A DNA stretch of 64,000 nt, taken from NCBI GenBank assembly GCA_947628305.1, contig CANQZG010000003.1, forward strand, positions 186,001-250,000. Reading direction: 5' to 3'. This DNA is from an uncultured Muribaculaceae bacterium (GTDB lineage Bacteria; Bacteroidota; Bacteroidia; Bacteroidales; Muribaculaceae). Shown here piece by piece: positions 34,984 to 43,302 of this stretch. Each line of letters opens with the position of its first letter. Position 1 is the first letter of the stretch. A program made the translations under genes and the position numbers. A model generated the notes under the pieces. That model did no database searches. It was not told the DNA's origin and saw only the letters and a program-made list of their open reading frames with translations.

Positions 34984-35183
34984 ATAAGTAACTGTTCATA
35001 ATTAATTTATACTGTATGCGCGATTTATTTCGAGGGAAAATCGATGATTGAAAAGGGAGTTTATAGATATAAACGACCGATGAAAGCATTGATTTTGACC
35101 GAAATAAGGCCGCAAAGAGTATGAAAGATAAAGTATGAAGGTTACTAAGAAATAATATCGTTTAATTTTGAACAGTTACTTAT
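34984..35183. mobile_element. 200-bp inverted-repeat element filling the lgt 5' leader
   Basis: ATAAGTAACTGTTCA (34984-34998) pairs perfectly with 35169-35183. After one mismatch the arms continue for 6 bp (to 35005 and from 35162). The 150-bp interior has no plausible gene. The ends differ from those of the TTA-flanked elements. TA dinucleotides border the AGTAAC...GTTACT core. It may be a small MITE or a structured mRNA leader. It begins about 6 bp after the promoter and ends 16 bp before the lgt ATG. Confidence 0.6.
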
Positions 35184-35199
35184 AAAAATCAGAGACATT

Positions 35200-36078
35200 A
35201 TGCTTCAATATATCACATGGACGGCCGACCCGGTTATTTTTGACAGTTTCATCACACTGAGATGGTATTCCCTTGCATTCATGATTGGATTTCTTGTGGG
35301 ATATGAAATAGAATCTCGTATATACAGGCATGAAGGAGCTCCTGAAAAATGGCTCGGAATCCTATTGTTATGGACTGTCGCCGGGACAATCATCGGGGCA
35401 AGGCTGGGACATGTATTCTTTTATGAATGGGATAGTTATCGATTGAACCCGATAAAGATACTGTATGTATGGGAAGGTGGTCTTGCAAGCCATGGTGGGA
35501 CAATCGGGGTTATCATCGGTGTGCTGATGTATTCTATATTCACCACCCGGCGTAATCCTCTTTGGGCATTTGACCGTCTTGTCATCCCCATCGCCTTGGT
35601 TGGTGGTCTGATACGTTTAGGAAACTTGATGAATCATGAAATATACGGTCACGAGACCACGTTGCCATGGGGTTTCAGGTTTATAACAAATCTGCACGAG
35701 TGGCAGGCAGGAGCCGTCCCTGTGTTCTCGTCTCCCTCCCACCCGACACAGATATATGAAGCATTATGTTATTTCGCGCTTTTCGCGTTACTGATGTGGA
35801 TGTACTGGAAGCGTAATGCCGAGGAACGCCCCGGCCTGATATTCGGAGTCTTCTTTATAGTCCTTTTCGGTTGTCGGTTTATCATCGAATTTATAAAGAA
35901 TAATCAAGTGGCATTTGAAGAAAACATGACCCTGAACATGGGGCAATGGTTGAGCCTCCCGTTTATCCTTGTAGGCATCGGGTTAGTCATATACGCCATG
36001 AAACGTCCACGGCAACATCTTGAATTCCCCAACCGTTTCGCTGATGACACATCGTTAAACGCTAAGAAACGTAAATAG
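35200..36078 (+). CDS. lgt: prolipoprotein diacylglyceryl transferase
   Basis: 292 residues, seven-helix inner-membrane enzyme. It transfers diacylglycerol from phosphatidylglycerol to the lipobox cysteine of prelipoproteins. The signature GGLIRLGNLMNHEIYGHETT holds the essential Arg, Asn and His region. SHGGTIGVIIGVLMY and a PTQIYEALCY block are also typical. Many lipoproteins in this window would be its substrates. Its long leader is almost wholly an inverted-repeat element. Confidence 0.95.
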   Translation: MLQYITWTADPVIFDSFITLRWYSLAFMIGFLVGYEIESRIYRHEGAPEKWLGILLLWTVAGTIIGARLGHVFFYEWDSYRLNPIKILYVWEGGLASHGGTIGVIIGVLMYSIFTTRRNPLWAFDRLVIPIALVGGLIRLGNLMNHEIYGHETTLPWGFRFITNLHEWQAGAVPVFSSPSHPTQIYEALCYFALFALLMWMYWKRNAEERPGLIFGVFFIVLFGCRFIIEFIKNNQVAFEENMTLNMGQWLSLPFILVGIGLVIYAMKRPRQHLEFPNRFADDTSLNAKKRK

Positions 36079-36132
36079 CACAAAACTCTCTCGGCAATTC
36101 CTGTGTTATAAGAACAGACTTCAACTGTTCTT

Positions 36133-36858
36133 ATGGGCGACAAGGGAAACCGCACAACATCTAAATACGCCAGTCCCCGGGAGTGTAGAGGCGGAAAAAT
36201 AGGGCATGTCATCGTCATATTGATGCGTGCCATTGTACTTGTGCTTTCGGTTGTCTTAGTAGTAATGATTACCGATGATACGTTGCACAATGTGTCATTT
36301 CTCGGTACACAGGTATATCTGAAAGTACAGTTTTGGGTCTGTATGTTTTTCCTGCTTGACATTGTGGTTGAATGGGTATTGGCATGGAACAGGCGTAAAT
36401 ACATGGGTGAACATGTGCTATTTATTATAATTTCAATCCCATACCTGACAATAATACAACACATTGACCTCCAGCTTCCGGGTCAAATAATATATATCCT
36501 GAGATTCATCCCGATGATTCGCGCCGCATACGTGTTCGGGATAGTTGCCGGGGTCGCTACACGAAGCCGGATGACATCGCTTTTCATGTCATATATTGTG
36601 ATATTGCTTACCACGGTCTATGTCGGCAGTCTGTTGTTTTTTATCGAAGAGCATTATGTGAACACGTCGGTCACTGATTATTGGGATGCGGTTTACTGGG
36701 CTGTGATGAGTCTCACTACGACCGGGTCAAACATATCGGAAATCACTACGACCGGAAAAACGATAGCTGTCATATTATCGGGCGAAGGGCTCATACTGTT
36801 CCCTGTATTCACGGTATATATCACCAATGCTTTGGGTGGAGACTCCACTACATCTTGA
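36133..36858 (+). CDS. two-pore-loop/voltage-type ion channel with atypical selectivity filter
   Basis: 241 residues. Four N-terminal hydrophobic helices (about 25-150), one of them containing the Arg-bearing ILRFIPMIRAAYVFG, resemble a voltage-sensor domain. A pore unit follows: helix YIVILLTTVYVGSLLFF, pore loop DAVYWAVMSLTTTGSNISEI and the final helix ILSGEGLILFPVFTVYITNA. The filter region reads TTTGSNI where potassium channels have TVGYGD, so ion selectivity may differ. The inner-membrane location is clear; the ion is not. A perfect bidirectional hairpin follows. Confidence 0.75.
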   Translation: MGDKGNRTTSKYASPRECRGGKIGHVIVILMRAIVLVLSVVLVVMITDDTLHNVSFLGTQVYLKVQFWVCMFFLLDIVVEWVLAWNRRKYMGEHVLFIIISIPYLTIIQHIDLQLPGQIIYILRFIPMIRAAYVFGIVAGVATRSRMTSLFMSYIVILLTTVYVGSLLFFIEEHYVNTSVTDYWDAVYWAVMSLTTTGSNISEITTTGKTIAVILSGEGLILFPVFTVYITNALGGDSTTS

Positions 36859-36902
36859 AACCAATTGCGGGAGACGTTAATGAACGTCTCCCGCAATTGG
36901 TT
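36859..36902. terminator. bidirectional terminator between the channel and arabinose kinase genes
   Basis: Perfect 20-bp arms (36859-36878 and 36883-36902, outer AACCAATTGCGGGAG) around a 4-nt AATG loop. It lies exactly between two convergent genes. T-runs are short on both sides. Confidence 0.8.
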
Positions 36903-36921
36903 ATGATACACACCGATGTTT

Positions 36922-38517
36922 CTATAGATTGTCTACAGCCGATTGTTCAACCGGGATTCCTCGTTTATATCTCTCAATATATATATTAAAACCTTCGACA
37001 TCCTGAGGCGTAGGTGCGATTTCAGTCCCAACATTGTTAAGGAACACCACCTCGTTCAGCCAACCGGGGAGCGACAGATTCTTAGGATTGTTAACGACGT
37101 ATCCGGCCAAGAGGGCGATTCCCCATGCGCCACCCTCTCCGGCTGTCTCCATTACCGATATAGGGGTGTTTAATGCGGCCGCCAATATACGCTGCCCTAC
37201 CCCCGGAGTCTTAAACAATCCTCCATGCCCGGTTATACGGTCCACTTCGATTTTCTCATCATTGAAAAGAATGTCGTTCCCGATTTTAAGAACCGCTACC
37301 GAGGCATGTAAATGAGCACGCATAAAGTTTGCCAGGTTAAACTTATCGGATGCTGAACGGACGAAAAGCGGACGGCCTTCCACCATACCTGTAATAGGTT
37401 CTCCTGATACATAATTATAACTTAACAACCCGCCACAGTCGGCATCACCCGAAAGCGCATTGTTATAAAGCTTTCCGAATACCTCATTCATGTCAACGGG
37501 AATTCCTAATAACTGCTGATACTCTTTGAACAGTCCGACCCAGGCATTGAGGTCTGAAGTACAGTTGTTACAATGCACCATCGCTACGAGACTTCCATCG
37601 GGAGTTGTCACCATATCTATCATTTCGTATGGCTTTGACAATTCTTTTTCAAGTACAATCATCGAAAATGACGATGTCCCTGCCGATACATTACCTGTGC
37701 GTTGTAGAACCGCATTTGTAGCGACCATGCCGGTGCCGGCATCACCTTCGGGAGGACACATCTTCACCCCCGCTTTAAGATGACCAGAGACATCAAGCCG
37801 ACGCGCACCTTCCTCGGTCAGGCATCCGGCATCTTCACCGGCGACAAGACTCTTGGGCATAATGTCAAGTAATTTCCATGGATAACCCTGTGAGGCCACA
37901 AGACTATCAAATTTCTCAACCATTGTCGCATCGTAAGTCTTGGTCTTTGTATCTACAGGTAACATACCCGACACATCTCCGATTCCGAGCACCTTCTCCC
38001 CGCTAAGCTGCCAATGAATATATCCTGCAAGAGTTGTGAGATAGGATATTTCTTTCACATGTGGCTCTCCGTTCAATATCGCCTGATATAGATGAGAGAT
38101 ACTCCATCTTAACGGAATATTATATTCAAACAGTTCAGACAGTTTTGCAGCAGCCTCCGAAGTGTTTGTATTACGCCAGGTCCTGAATGGGACAAGGATT
38201 TCAGCCTTATCATTGAATGGAAGATATCCATGCATCATCGCACTGATGCCTATTGCAGCCAAATCCTCTATTTCAATATCATACCGATTTTTGACATCCT
38301 CACGAAGATGGGCATAACAATCCTGTAGGCCATACCATATAGCCTCGGTGCTGTAAGTCCACAGTCCGTCCACCAACTGATTTTCCCATTCATGTGCACC
38401 CTGTGCGATAGGATTATTATCCTCATCAATGAGGATTGCCTTGATACGGGTAGAGCCTAACTCTATACCGAGTATGGCTTTACCCTGTTGTATGGTGCTT
38501 CTTGCGTCAAGTCCCAT
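36922..38517 (-). CDS. araB: FGGY-family sugar kinase (probable L-ribulokinase of arabinose cluster)
   Basis: 531 residues. The actin-like N-domain opens LGIELGSTRIKAILIDEDNN (phosphate loop). The C-domain has DRITGHGGLFKTPGVGQRIL and GEGGAWGIALLAGYV, which bind ATP. By sequence it is xylulokinase-like. In the cluster with arabinose isomerase and epimerase it should phosphorylate L-ribulose, as in the matching Bacteroides locus. araA ends 2 bp upstream of it. It is the last gene before the bidirectional hairpin. Confidence 0.85.
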   Translation of the reverse strand: MGLDARSTIQQGKAILGIELGSTRIKAILIDEDNNPIAQGAHEWENQLVDGLWTYSTEAIWYGLQDCYAHLREDVKNRYDIEIEDLAAIGISAMMHGYLPFNDKAEILVPFRTWRNTNTSEAAAKLSELFEYNIPLRWSISHLYQAILNGEPHVKEISYLTTLAGYIHWQLSGEKVLGIGDVSGMLPVDTKTKTYDATMVEKFDSLVASQGYPWKLLDIMPKSLVAGEDAGCLTEEGARRLDVSGHLKAGVKMCPPEGDAGTGMVATNAVLQRTGNVSAGTSSFSMIVLEKELSKPYEMIDMVTTPDGSLVAMVHCNNCTSDLNAWVGLFKEYQQLLGIPVDMNEVFGKLYNNALSGDADCGGLLSYNYVSGEPITGMVEGRPLFVRSASDKFNLANFMRAHLHASVAVLKIGNDILFNDEKIEVDRITGHGGLFKTPGVGQRILAAALNTPISVMETAGEGGAWGIALLAGYVVNNPKNLSLPGWLNEVVFLNNVGTEIAPTPQDVEGFNIYIERYKRGIPVEQSAVDNL

Positions 38518-38519
38518 TA

Positions 38520-40049
38520 TTATTTATTTAGAAGGTAATACACGTCATTATTGCGTAGTTCACGTTTGAACGCTTGCATCGTGGTATCTTTGTCAATATG
38601 AACCATTTCAATTCCGGCCATCTCAGCATAATCCTCCCAGAATTCAGGGGTTACATTATAAGCAAAACAACTGTGGTGTGTACCGCCAGCCATAATCCAT
38701 GCACCTGCACCGGTCTCAAAATCAGGCATTGGAATCCAAAGAGCCGAAGCGACAGGCAATTTAGGCAATGGTTTTGATTTGATACATTCCACATCGTTTA
38801 CAATCAGGCGGAAACGATTCCCCATGTCAACGACTGTCGCTGTAATCCCTTTACCCGGCTTGGACGTGAACACCAGACGTGCCGTTTGGGCCTTACGGAT
38901 ACCGATGCCAAGGAAATGCACTTCGAGGCGTGGTTTTTCTTCGGCAATCATGGGACACACCTCCAACATGTGCGCCTGCAATATGGCACTGTTCTCTCCA
39001 TCAAAATTAAGGGTATAATCCTCAAGGAAGGAACATCCACCAAGGCCTTGGTTCATAAACCACAATGTACGGTAAAGAGCAGCTGACTTCCAGTCTCCTT
39101 CGGCACCGAAGCCATATCCCTCAGCCATGAGACGCTGCGATGCAAGGCCGGGAATCTGGTCAAACCCAACAAAATCATCCGCATCGATATCATCAGTTCC
39201 AAGGTCATCAAAGTTGGTTGTGAAAGCCTTTGCCCCGTGTGCCTTCAGACATGCACGTATGGCGAGTTCAGCTTTTGCTGCATTCCACACCGATTTATAT
39301 TCAACAGTCCCCGGAGTTTTTACGGCATCTCCGCAGACGTATGACTCATGATAAACCTTTACGAGGTCATCGACATCGGTGTCTTTCACCCTCTTGAAAT
39401 ACTCCATCAACTCACTCACGGGACAATAGTCGACATGGTAACCGAGTTGCATCTCGGCTGCGACTTTATCCCCGTCGGTTACGGCCACATTGTTCATCTG
39501 GTCGCCAAAACGGAGCACGAGCATATCCTGTGAATCGGCCCAGGCTGCGGCTACACGGCTCCACACCGCGATTTTATCCAGTGTCTTCTTGTCTTTCCAA
39601 TATCCTACAACGACTTTGCGACGGACATTGAGGCGAGCGCAAATATGGCCGAACTCACGGTCTCCGTGTGCGCTTTGGTTCAGGTTCATGAAATCCATAT
39701 CCATGGTGTCCCATGGAATCTCGGCGTTGTACTGTGTGTGCAGATGCAACAGTGGCTTGCGGAGTTGTTGCAATCCATGAATCCACATCTTTGCAGGAGA
39801 GAATGTATGCATCCATGTAATGATTCCCACACATGACTCTGACGCGTTGGCCTCAAGCATGACTTTCTCAATGTCCTTTGAAGACATCACAGTCCCTTTA
39901 TAGACAACTTTCATGGGGATAACGCCTGTGGCATTCACCCCGTCAACCATTTCTTTGGAGTGTGATTCAACAATTCGGACAGGTTCTTCGCCATACAGCA
40001 TTTGTGCACCTGTCACCCACCATATTTCGCAATTTTTAAAATTTTCCAT
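38520..40049 (-). CDS. araA: L-arabinose isomerase
   Basis: 509 residues, the usual length. Cytosolic metal-dependent enzyme converting L-arabinose to L-ribulose. The start MENFKNCEIWWVTGAQMLYG and later segments WMHTFSPAKMWIHGLQQLRK, GYGFGAEGDWKSAALYRTLW and FLEDYTLNF are family hallmarks. The Glu residues in AEGDW and LEDY lie in the metal-binding core. The last part, GGTHHSCFAYNVTPEFWEDY, supplies a metal His. It lies between araD and the kinase in the same direction. Confidence 0.96.
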   Translation of the reverse strand: MENFKNCEIWWVTGAQMLYGEEPVRIVESHSKEMVDGVNATGVIPMKVVYKGTVMSSKDIEKVMLEANASESCVGIITWMHTFSPAKMWIHGLQQLRKPLLHLHTQYNAEIPWDTMDMDFMNLNQSAHGDREFGHICARLNVRRKVVVGYWKDKKTLDKIAVWSRVAAAWADSQDMLVLRFGDQMNNVAVTDGDKVAAEMQLGYHVDYCPVSELMEYFKRVKDTDVDDLVKVYHESYVCGDAVKTPGTVEYKSVWNAAKAELAIRACLKAHGAKAFTTNFDDLGTDDIDADDFVGFDQIPGLASQRLMAEGYGFGAEGDWKSAALYRTLWFMNQGLGGCSFLEDYTLNFDGENSAILQAHMLEVCPMIAEEKPRLEVHFLGIGIRKAQTARLVFTSKPGKGITATVVDMGNRFRLIVNDVECIKSKPLPKLPVASALWIPMPDFETGAGAWIMAGGTHHSCFAYNVTPEFWEDYAEMAGIEMVHIDKDTTMQAFKRELRNNDVYYLLNK

Positions 40050-40073
40050 TTTAGTGTATTTAATTGATTCAAA

Positions 40074-40766
40074 TTATTTCTTTTGTCCATAATAGGCATT
40101 AGGCCCATGTTTACGGTTAAAATGTTTCTCAATGAGCAACGGGTTCATTGTTAATCCGGGATTGATGCCGTATGCGATATACGCCATTTTTGCCACTTGT
40201 TCCATTACGACAGCGTTGTGAACAGCATCAGCCGGATTCTTACCCCAAGAGAATGGCCCGTGATTCTTTACAAGGACACCGGGGGTGTGAATCGGATTGA
40301 TGTCCTTGAATCGTTTTACTATCACACTTCCCGTTTCAAGTTCATAATCGCCGTTGACCTCGTCAACGGTCATATCTCCTGTACATGGTATTGCATCATG
40401 GAAATAATCGGCATGCGTTGTCCCGATATTAGGGATATCTTTGCCAGCCTGTGCCCAAGCGGTGGCGTAGGTCGAATGGGTGTGCACCACTCCTCCGACT
40501 TCAGGAAAGGCTCTATAGATTGCAAGATGGGTAGGTGTATCGGAAGAAGGACGCAAATCACCTTCCACCACGTTACCTGTCACCAAGTCCACCACAACCA
40601 TGTCGGAGACTTTCATCTTGTCATAACTGACACCACTCGGTTTAATGACCACAAGACCGTTCTCCCGGTCTATACCAGATACATTTCCCCATGTGAATAT
40701 GACGAGTCCATGCCTGACAAGGTCAAGGTTGGCACGGAATACTTTTTCTTTTAAATCTTCAAGCAT
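40074..40766 (-). CDS. araD: L-ribulose-5-phosphate 4-epimerase
   Basis: 230 residues, class II aldolase fold. [20 protein letters not shown] binds phosphate, [18 protein letters not shown] carries the zinc His pair, and [13 protein letters not shown] and [20 protein letters not shown] complete the active site. It converts L-ribulose 5-phosphate to D-xylulose 5-phosphate, feeding the pentose phosphate pathway. The gene follows araR after 24 bp that contain only a weak AT-rich stem. Confidence 0.95.
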   Translation of the reverse strand: MLEDLKEKVFRANLDLVRHGLVIFTWGNVSGIDRENGLVVIKPSGVSYDKMKVSDMVVVDLVTGNVVEGDLRPSSDTPTHLAIYRAFPEVGGVVHTHSTYATAWAQAGKDIPNIGTTHADYFHDAIPCTGDMTVDEVNGDYELETGSVIVKRFKDINPIHTPGVLVKNHGPFSWGKNPADAVHNAVVMEQVAKMAYIAYGINPGLTMNPLLIEKHFNRKHGPNAYYGQKK

Positions 40767-40790
40767 AAGTTTATAATTTTAAACTAATAG

Positions 40791-41468
40791 TTATATCTTG
40801 AACTTATGGTCAAGTTGATAAGTCGTGTCACTGAATCGATGAAGACGTGCACCGCGTTTAGACGATGACTTGTCGATAAACTCTGTCGGCTGTATGCATT
40901 TGAGGTCAGTAACCCGCTTCCTGAAATTTCTTTTGTCGATTTCTTCTCCGAGAATTGCTTCACATAATGATTGTAATTGTGACAATGTAAACAATTTAGG
41001 GAGAAGATTGAAAACAATGGGTGATGTAGTGAAACGTTCCCGCAATGCTTTCAATGCCTTGGATATCATTAACGGATGGTCAAACCCCAGTTGCGGAATT
41101 TCATTTATACCAATCCATCGGGCATCATGCTCCTCTACGGCCCTTCGGTCAAGTTCATCAAAGTTAATCAACGCATAATAGGCTACAGAGACAACCCGTT
41201 CACCAGGGTCGCGGTCTATCGCCCCGAATGCACCGAGTTGCTCCATATATACATTCGTCAATCCGGTCAAATCTGTAAGAACCCGCTGAGCCGCTTCATC
41301 GACGCTCTCATTTTCACCGACGAATCCACCCATAAGTGACCATTTCCCTTTTTCAGGCTCAAATCGGCGTTTTGTCAACAAGATGCTCAATTCTCCATTA
41401 TTGAGTCCGAAGATAATACAGTCTACCGCTACGTAAAATTTAGAGTTCTTAAGATAATAATCCGTCAT
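40791..41468 (-). CDS. araR: Nudix-type transcriptional regulator of arabinose use (AraR)
   Basis: 225 residues from the ATG at 41468 (MTDYYLKNSKFYVAVDCIIF); longer readings start inside the upstream hairpin. Residues about 8-145 are a Nudix domain and the last 75 a winged-helix domain (LFTLSQLQSLCEAILGEEID, then KRNFRKRVTDLKCI). The Nudix box reads GGFVGENESVDEAAQRVLTD, so the REUxEE catalytic glutamates are lost (RVLTDL). That fits a sensor rather than a hydrolase. Gene order matches the B. thetaiotaomicron AraR locus, where this protein represses and L-arabinose relieves it. Confidence 0.88.
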   Translation of the reverse strand: MTDYYLKNSKFYVAVDCIIFGLNNGELSILLTKRRFEPEKGKWSLMGGFVGENESVDEAAQRVLTDLTGLTNVYMEQLGAFGAIDRDPGERVVSVAYYALINFDELDRRAVEEHDARWIGINEIPQLGFDHPLMISKALKALRERFTTSPIVFNLLPKLFTLSQLQSLCEAILGEEIDKRNFRKRVTDLKCIQPTEFIDKSSSKRGARLHRFSDTTYQLDHKFKI

Positions 41469-41483
41469 GTGAAAAATATTTAA

Positions 41484-41524
41484 GACGGTGTCCACATAAA
41501 TATATTAAAATTGTGGACACCGTC
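41484..41524 (-). promoter_or_regulatory. 13-bp inverted repeat between the symporter and araR
   Basis: GACGGTGTCCACA (41484-41496) pairs perfectly with 41512-41524 around 15 AT-rich bases. In the direction of transcription TTAAATATTTTT follows. It may be an attenuating terminator inside the operon, a stability stem for the upstream symporter mRNA, or a regulator site. Confidence 0.65.
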
Positions 41525-41530
41525 CTCATG

Positions 41531-43219
41531 TTACCAGAAATAGTAATAGAATGCCGCTGTAATAGCGAGAATGATACATGTGTGAATTATGTCCCACTTA
41601 TCCCAACTTGCACGTGTCGCAGCCCGCTGTTCAGGAGTCGATGTCCCGAATACAAGACCTTGTATTTTAGCCGGGTCAGGAGCCTTGGTGAACAAGCTGA
41701 CAACAAACACCACCAAAAGGCAGAATACAAGCATCCATCCGCAGAAGAACAGCCAGTTGACATCATAGAACAGATATTGGAAAATATTGCTTGTATTCCC
41801 ACCCGGAATCACATCGGCATTGCTATAGTAAATCTTCGCTCCAAGACGTGTCAAGCCGATTACAAGGCCCGATATAAGACCCCACATACCACCTTGGGCG
41901 GTTGCACGTTTCCACAGTATGCCCATAAGGAACGCGGCAGCTATTCCAGGGGCAAGCACCGACTGTACGTCCTGAAGATAATTGTACAATACATCACCCA
42001 CCGAACGCATGACAGGAATCCATAGAACTCCGAGCACCACGATTACAATCGTTGCCACCTGACCTATACGTACAAGTTTCTTAGGTGCGGTGTTAGGACG
42101 GTAACGCTGATAGAAGTCGATTGTAAACAAGGCCGCTGATGAATTGAACAATGAGGCAAGGGAGCTCATCAACGCGGCAAGGATACCACATACAATCAAC
42201 CCCTTCACTCCGGCCGGCAATAGTTTAGCGACCAATGTAGGGAATGCAGCGTCAGGCGTAGATAGTTTGAACACCTCTCCATTAACGGTTATCCCTTCAT
42301 GGCTTAACGCGAATGCAATCATACCCGGAATAAGGAACAGGAATACAGGGAGCAACTTGAGATAGGCCCCAAATATAGTTCCGCGACGCGCCTCCTTCTC
42401 GTTCTTTCCCGACAATACTCGCTGAACAATGAACTGGTCGGTACACCAGTACCAGAAACCGATTACGGCAGAGCCAATCAGAGCACCTAACCACGGAAAG
42501 TCGGGGTCTCGGTTGTCGCGTATTAGATTCGTCATTGTGTCTCCGTAATTATTGACGGTCTCAATCGAACATATACGCATCATTTCGTCCCAGCCCCCAA
42601 GGGCTTTCAGACCGAGCACAAGTATAATAAGAGAGCCCAACAGTAGAATCGGGGTCTGTAACACCGATGTATAAAGTACCGATTTCATACCTCCGACAAT
42701 TGTATATATCGCCGTAATAAGCACCAATCCTATGGCGGCAATCCAGAAGAAGTCTATCCCCCACAAGGTCTCGATTCCGAAAACCTGTTGGAACACAAGG
42801 CCGCCGGCATAGACAGTGACAGCGACTTTGGTCAGAACATAGCTGATTAAAGAAATTACTGAAAGAATGGTCCTTGACTGAGGGTTGAAGCGTCTTTCAA
42901 GGAACTCCGGCATGGTGTATACCATTGAACGAGTATAGAACGGAACGAAAACCCATCCGAGAATCAATATCATCCAACCCTGGATTTCCCAGTGAGCCAT
43001 CGCCATACCGCTTGAAGCCCCGGCCCCTGCAAGGCCTATGAGATGTTCCGAGCCTATGTTTGAAGCGAAGATGGATGCGCCTATCGCTATCCATGTCGCA
43101 TCCTTGCCACCAAGAAAATAGTCGGCGGCATTGTTCTGTTTTTGGCGCATAACCCATACAATGATGCCTATTAAGGCGACAAAGAACAGAGCTATGACAA
43201 TCCAATCAAGAAATTGCAT
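41531..43219 (-). CDS. sodium:solute symporter, probable L-arabinose importer
   Basis: 562 residues from the ATG at 43219 (MQFLDWIVIALFFVALIGII); a longer reading has no hydrophobic continuity. About 14 helices follow the SSS pattern: ADYFLGGKDATWIAIGASIF, then ASNIGSEHLIGLAGAGASSG in the Na+ site region, TAIYTIVGGMKSVLYTSVLQ and LSSLASLFNSSAALFTIDFY. It lies inside the arabinose cluster, where the Bacteroides equivalent imports arabinose with Na+. Substrate is inferred from context. Hairpins flank it on both sides. Confidence 0.88.
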   Translation of the reverse strand: MQFLDWIVIALFFVALIGIIVWVMRQKQNNAADYFLGGKDATWIAIGASIFASNIGSEHLIGLAGAGASSGMAMAHWEIQGWMILILGWVFVPFYTRSMVYTMPEFLERRFNPQSRTILSVISLISYVLTKVAVTVYAGGLVFQQVFGIETLWGIDFFWIAAIGLVLITAIYTIVGGMKSVLYTSVLQTPILLLGSLIILVLGLKALGGWDEMMRICSIETVNNYGDTMTNLIRDNRDPDFPWLGALIGSAVIGFWYWCTDQFIVQRVLSGKNEKEARRGTIFGAYLKLLPVFLFLIPGMIAFALSHEGITVNGEVFKLSTPDAAFPTLVAKLLPAGVKGLIVCGILAALMSSLASLFNSSAALFTIDFYQRYRPNTAPKKLVRIGQVATIVIVVLGVLWIPVMRSVGDVLYNYLQDVQSVLAPGIAAAFLMGILWKRATAQGGMWGLISGLVIGLTRLGAKIYYSNADVIPGGNTSNIFQYLFYDVNWLFFCGWMLVFCLLVVFVVSLFTKAPDPAKIQGLVFGTSTPEQRAATRASWDKWDIIHTCIILAITAAFYYYFW

Positions 43220-43268
43220 AATGAAATGTTTATGGATTAATGATTTATGGTTAATCTGAACACGGAAT

Positions 43269-43294
43269 GAGTCTAGGCATACATGCCTAGACTC
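43269..43294 (-). promoter_or_regulatory. perfect hairpin between the aldose epimerase and symporter genes
   Basis: GAGTCTAGGCA (43269-43279), loop TACA, TGCCTAGACTC (43284-43294). It lies in the 83-bp gap of the arabinose operon with no T-run behind it in the direction of transcription, so an mRNA-processing or stability stem is likelier than a strong terminator. Confidence 0.65.
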
Positions 43295-43302
43295 CACTAT
43301 CA

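Noticed and set aside
34984-35183. Third copy of the TTA-flanked element
   Set aside because: Its ends (AGTAACTGTTCA) and interior share no blocks with copies 1 and 2, so it was kept as a separate type.
41513-42025. Plus-strand reading of 170 codons opposite the symporter gene
   Set aside because: Antisense to a full-length transporter; no recognisable domain.
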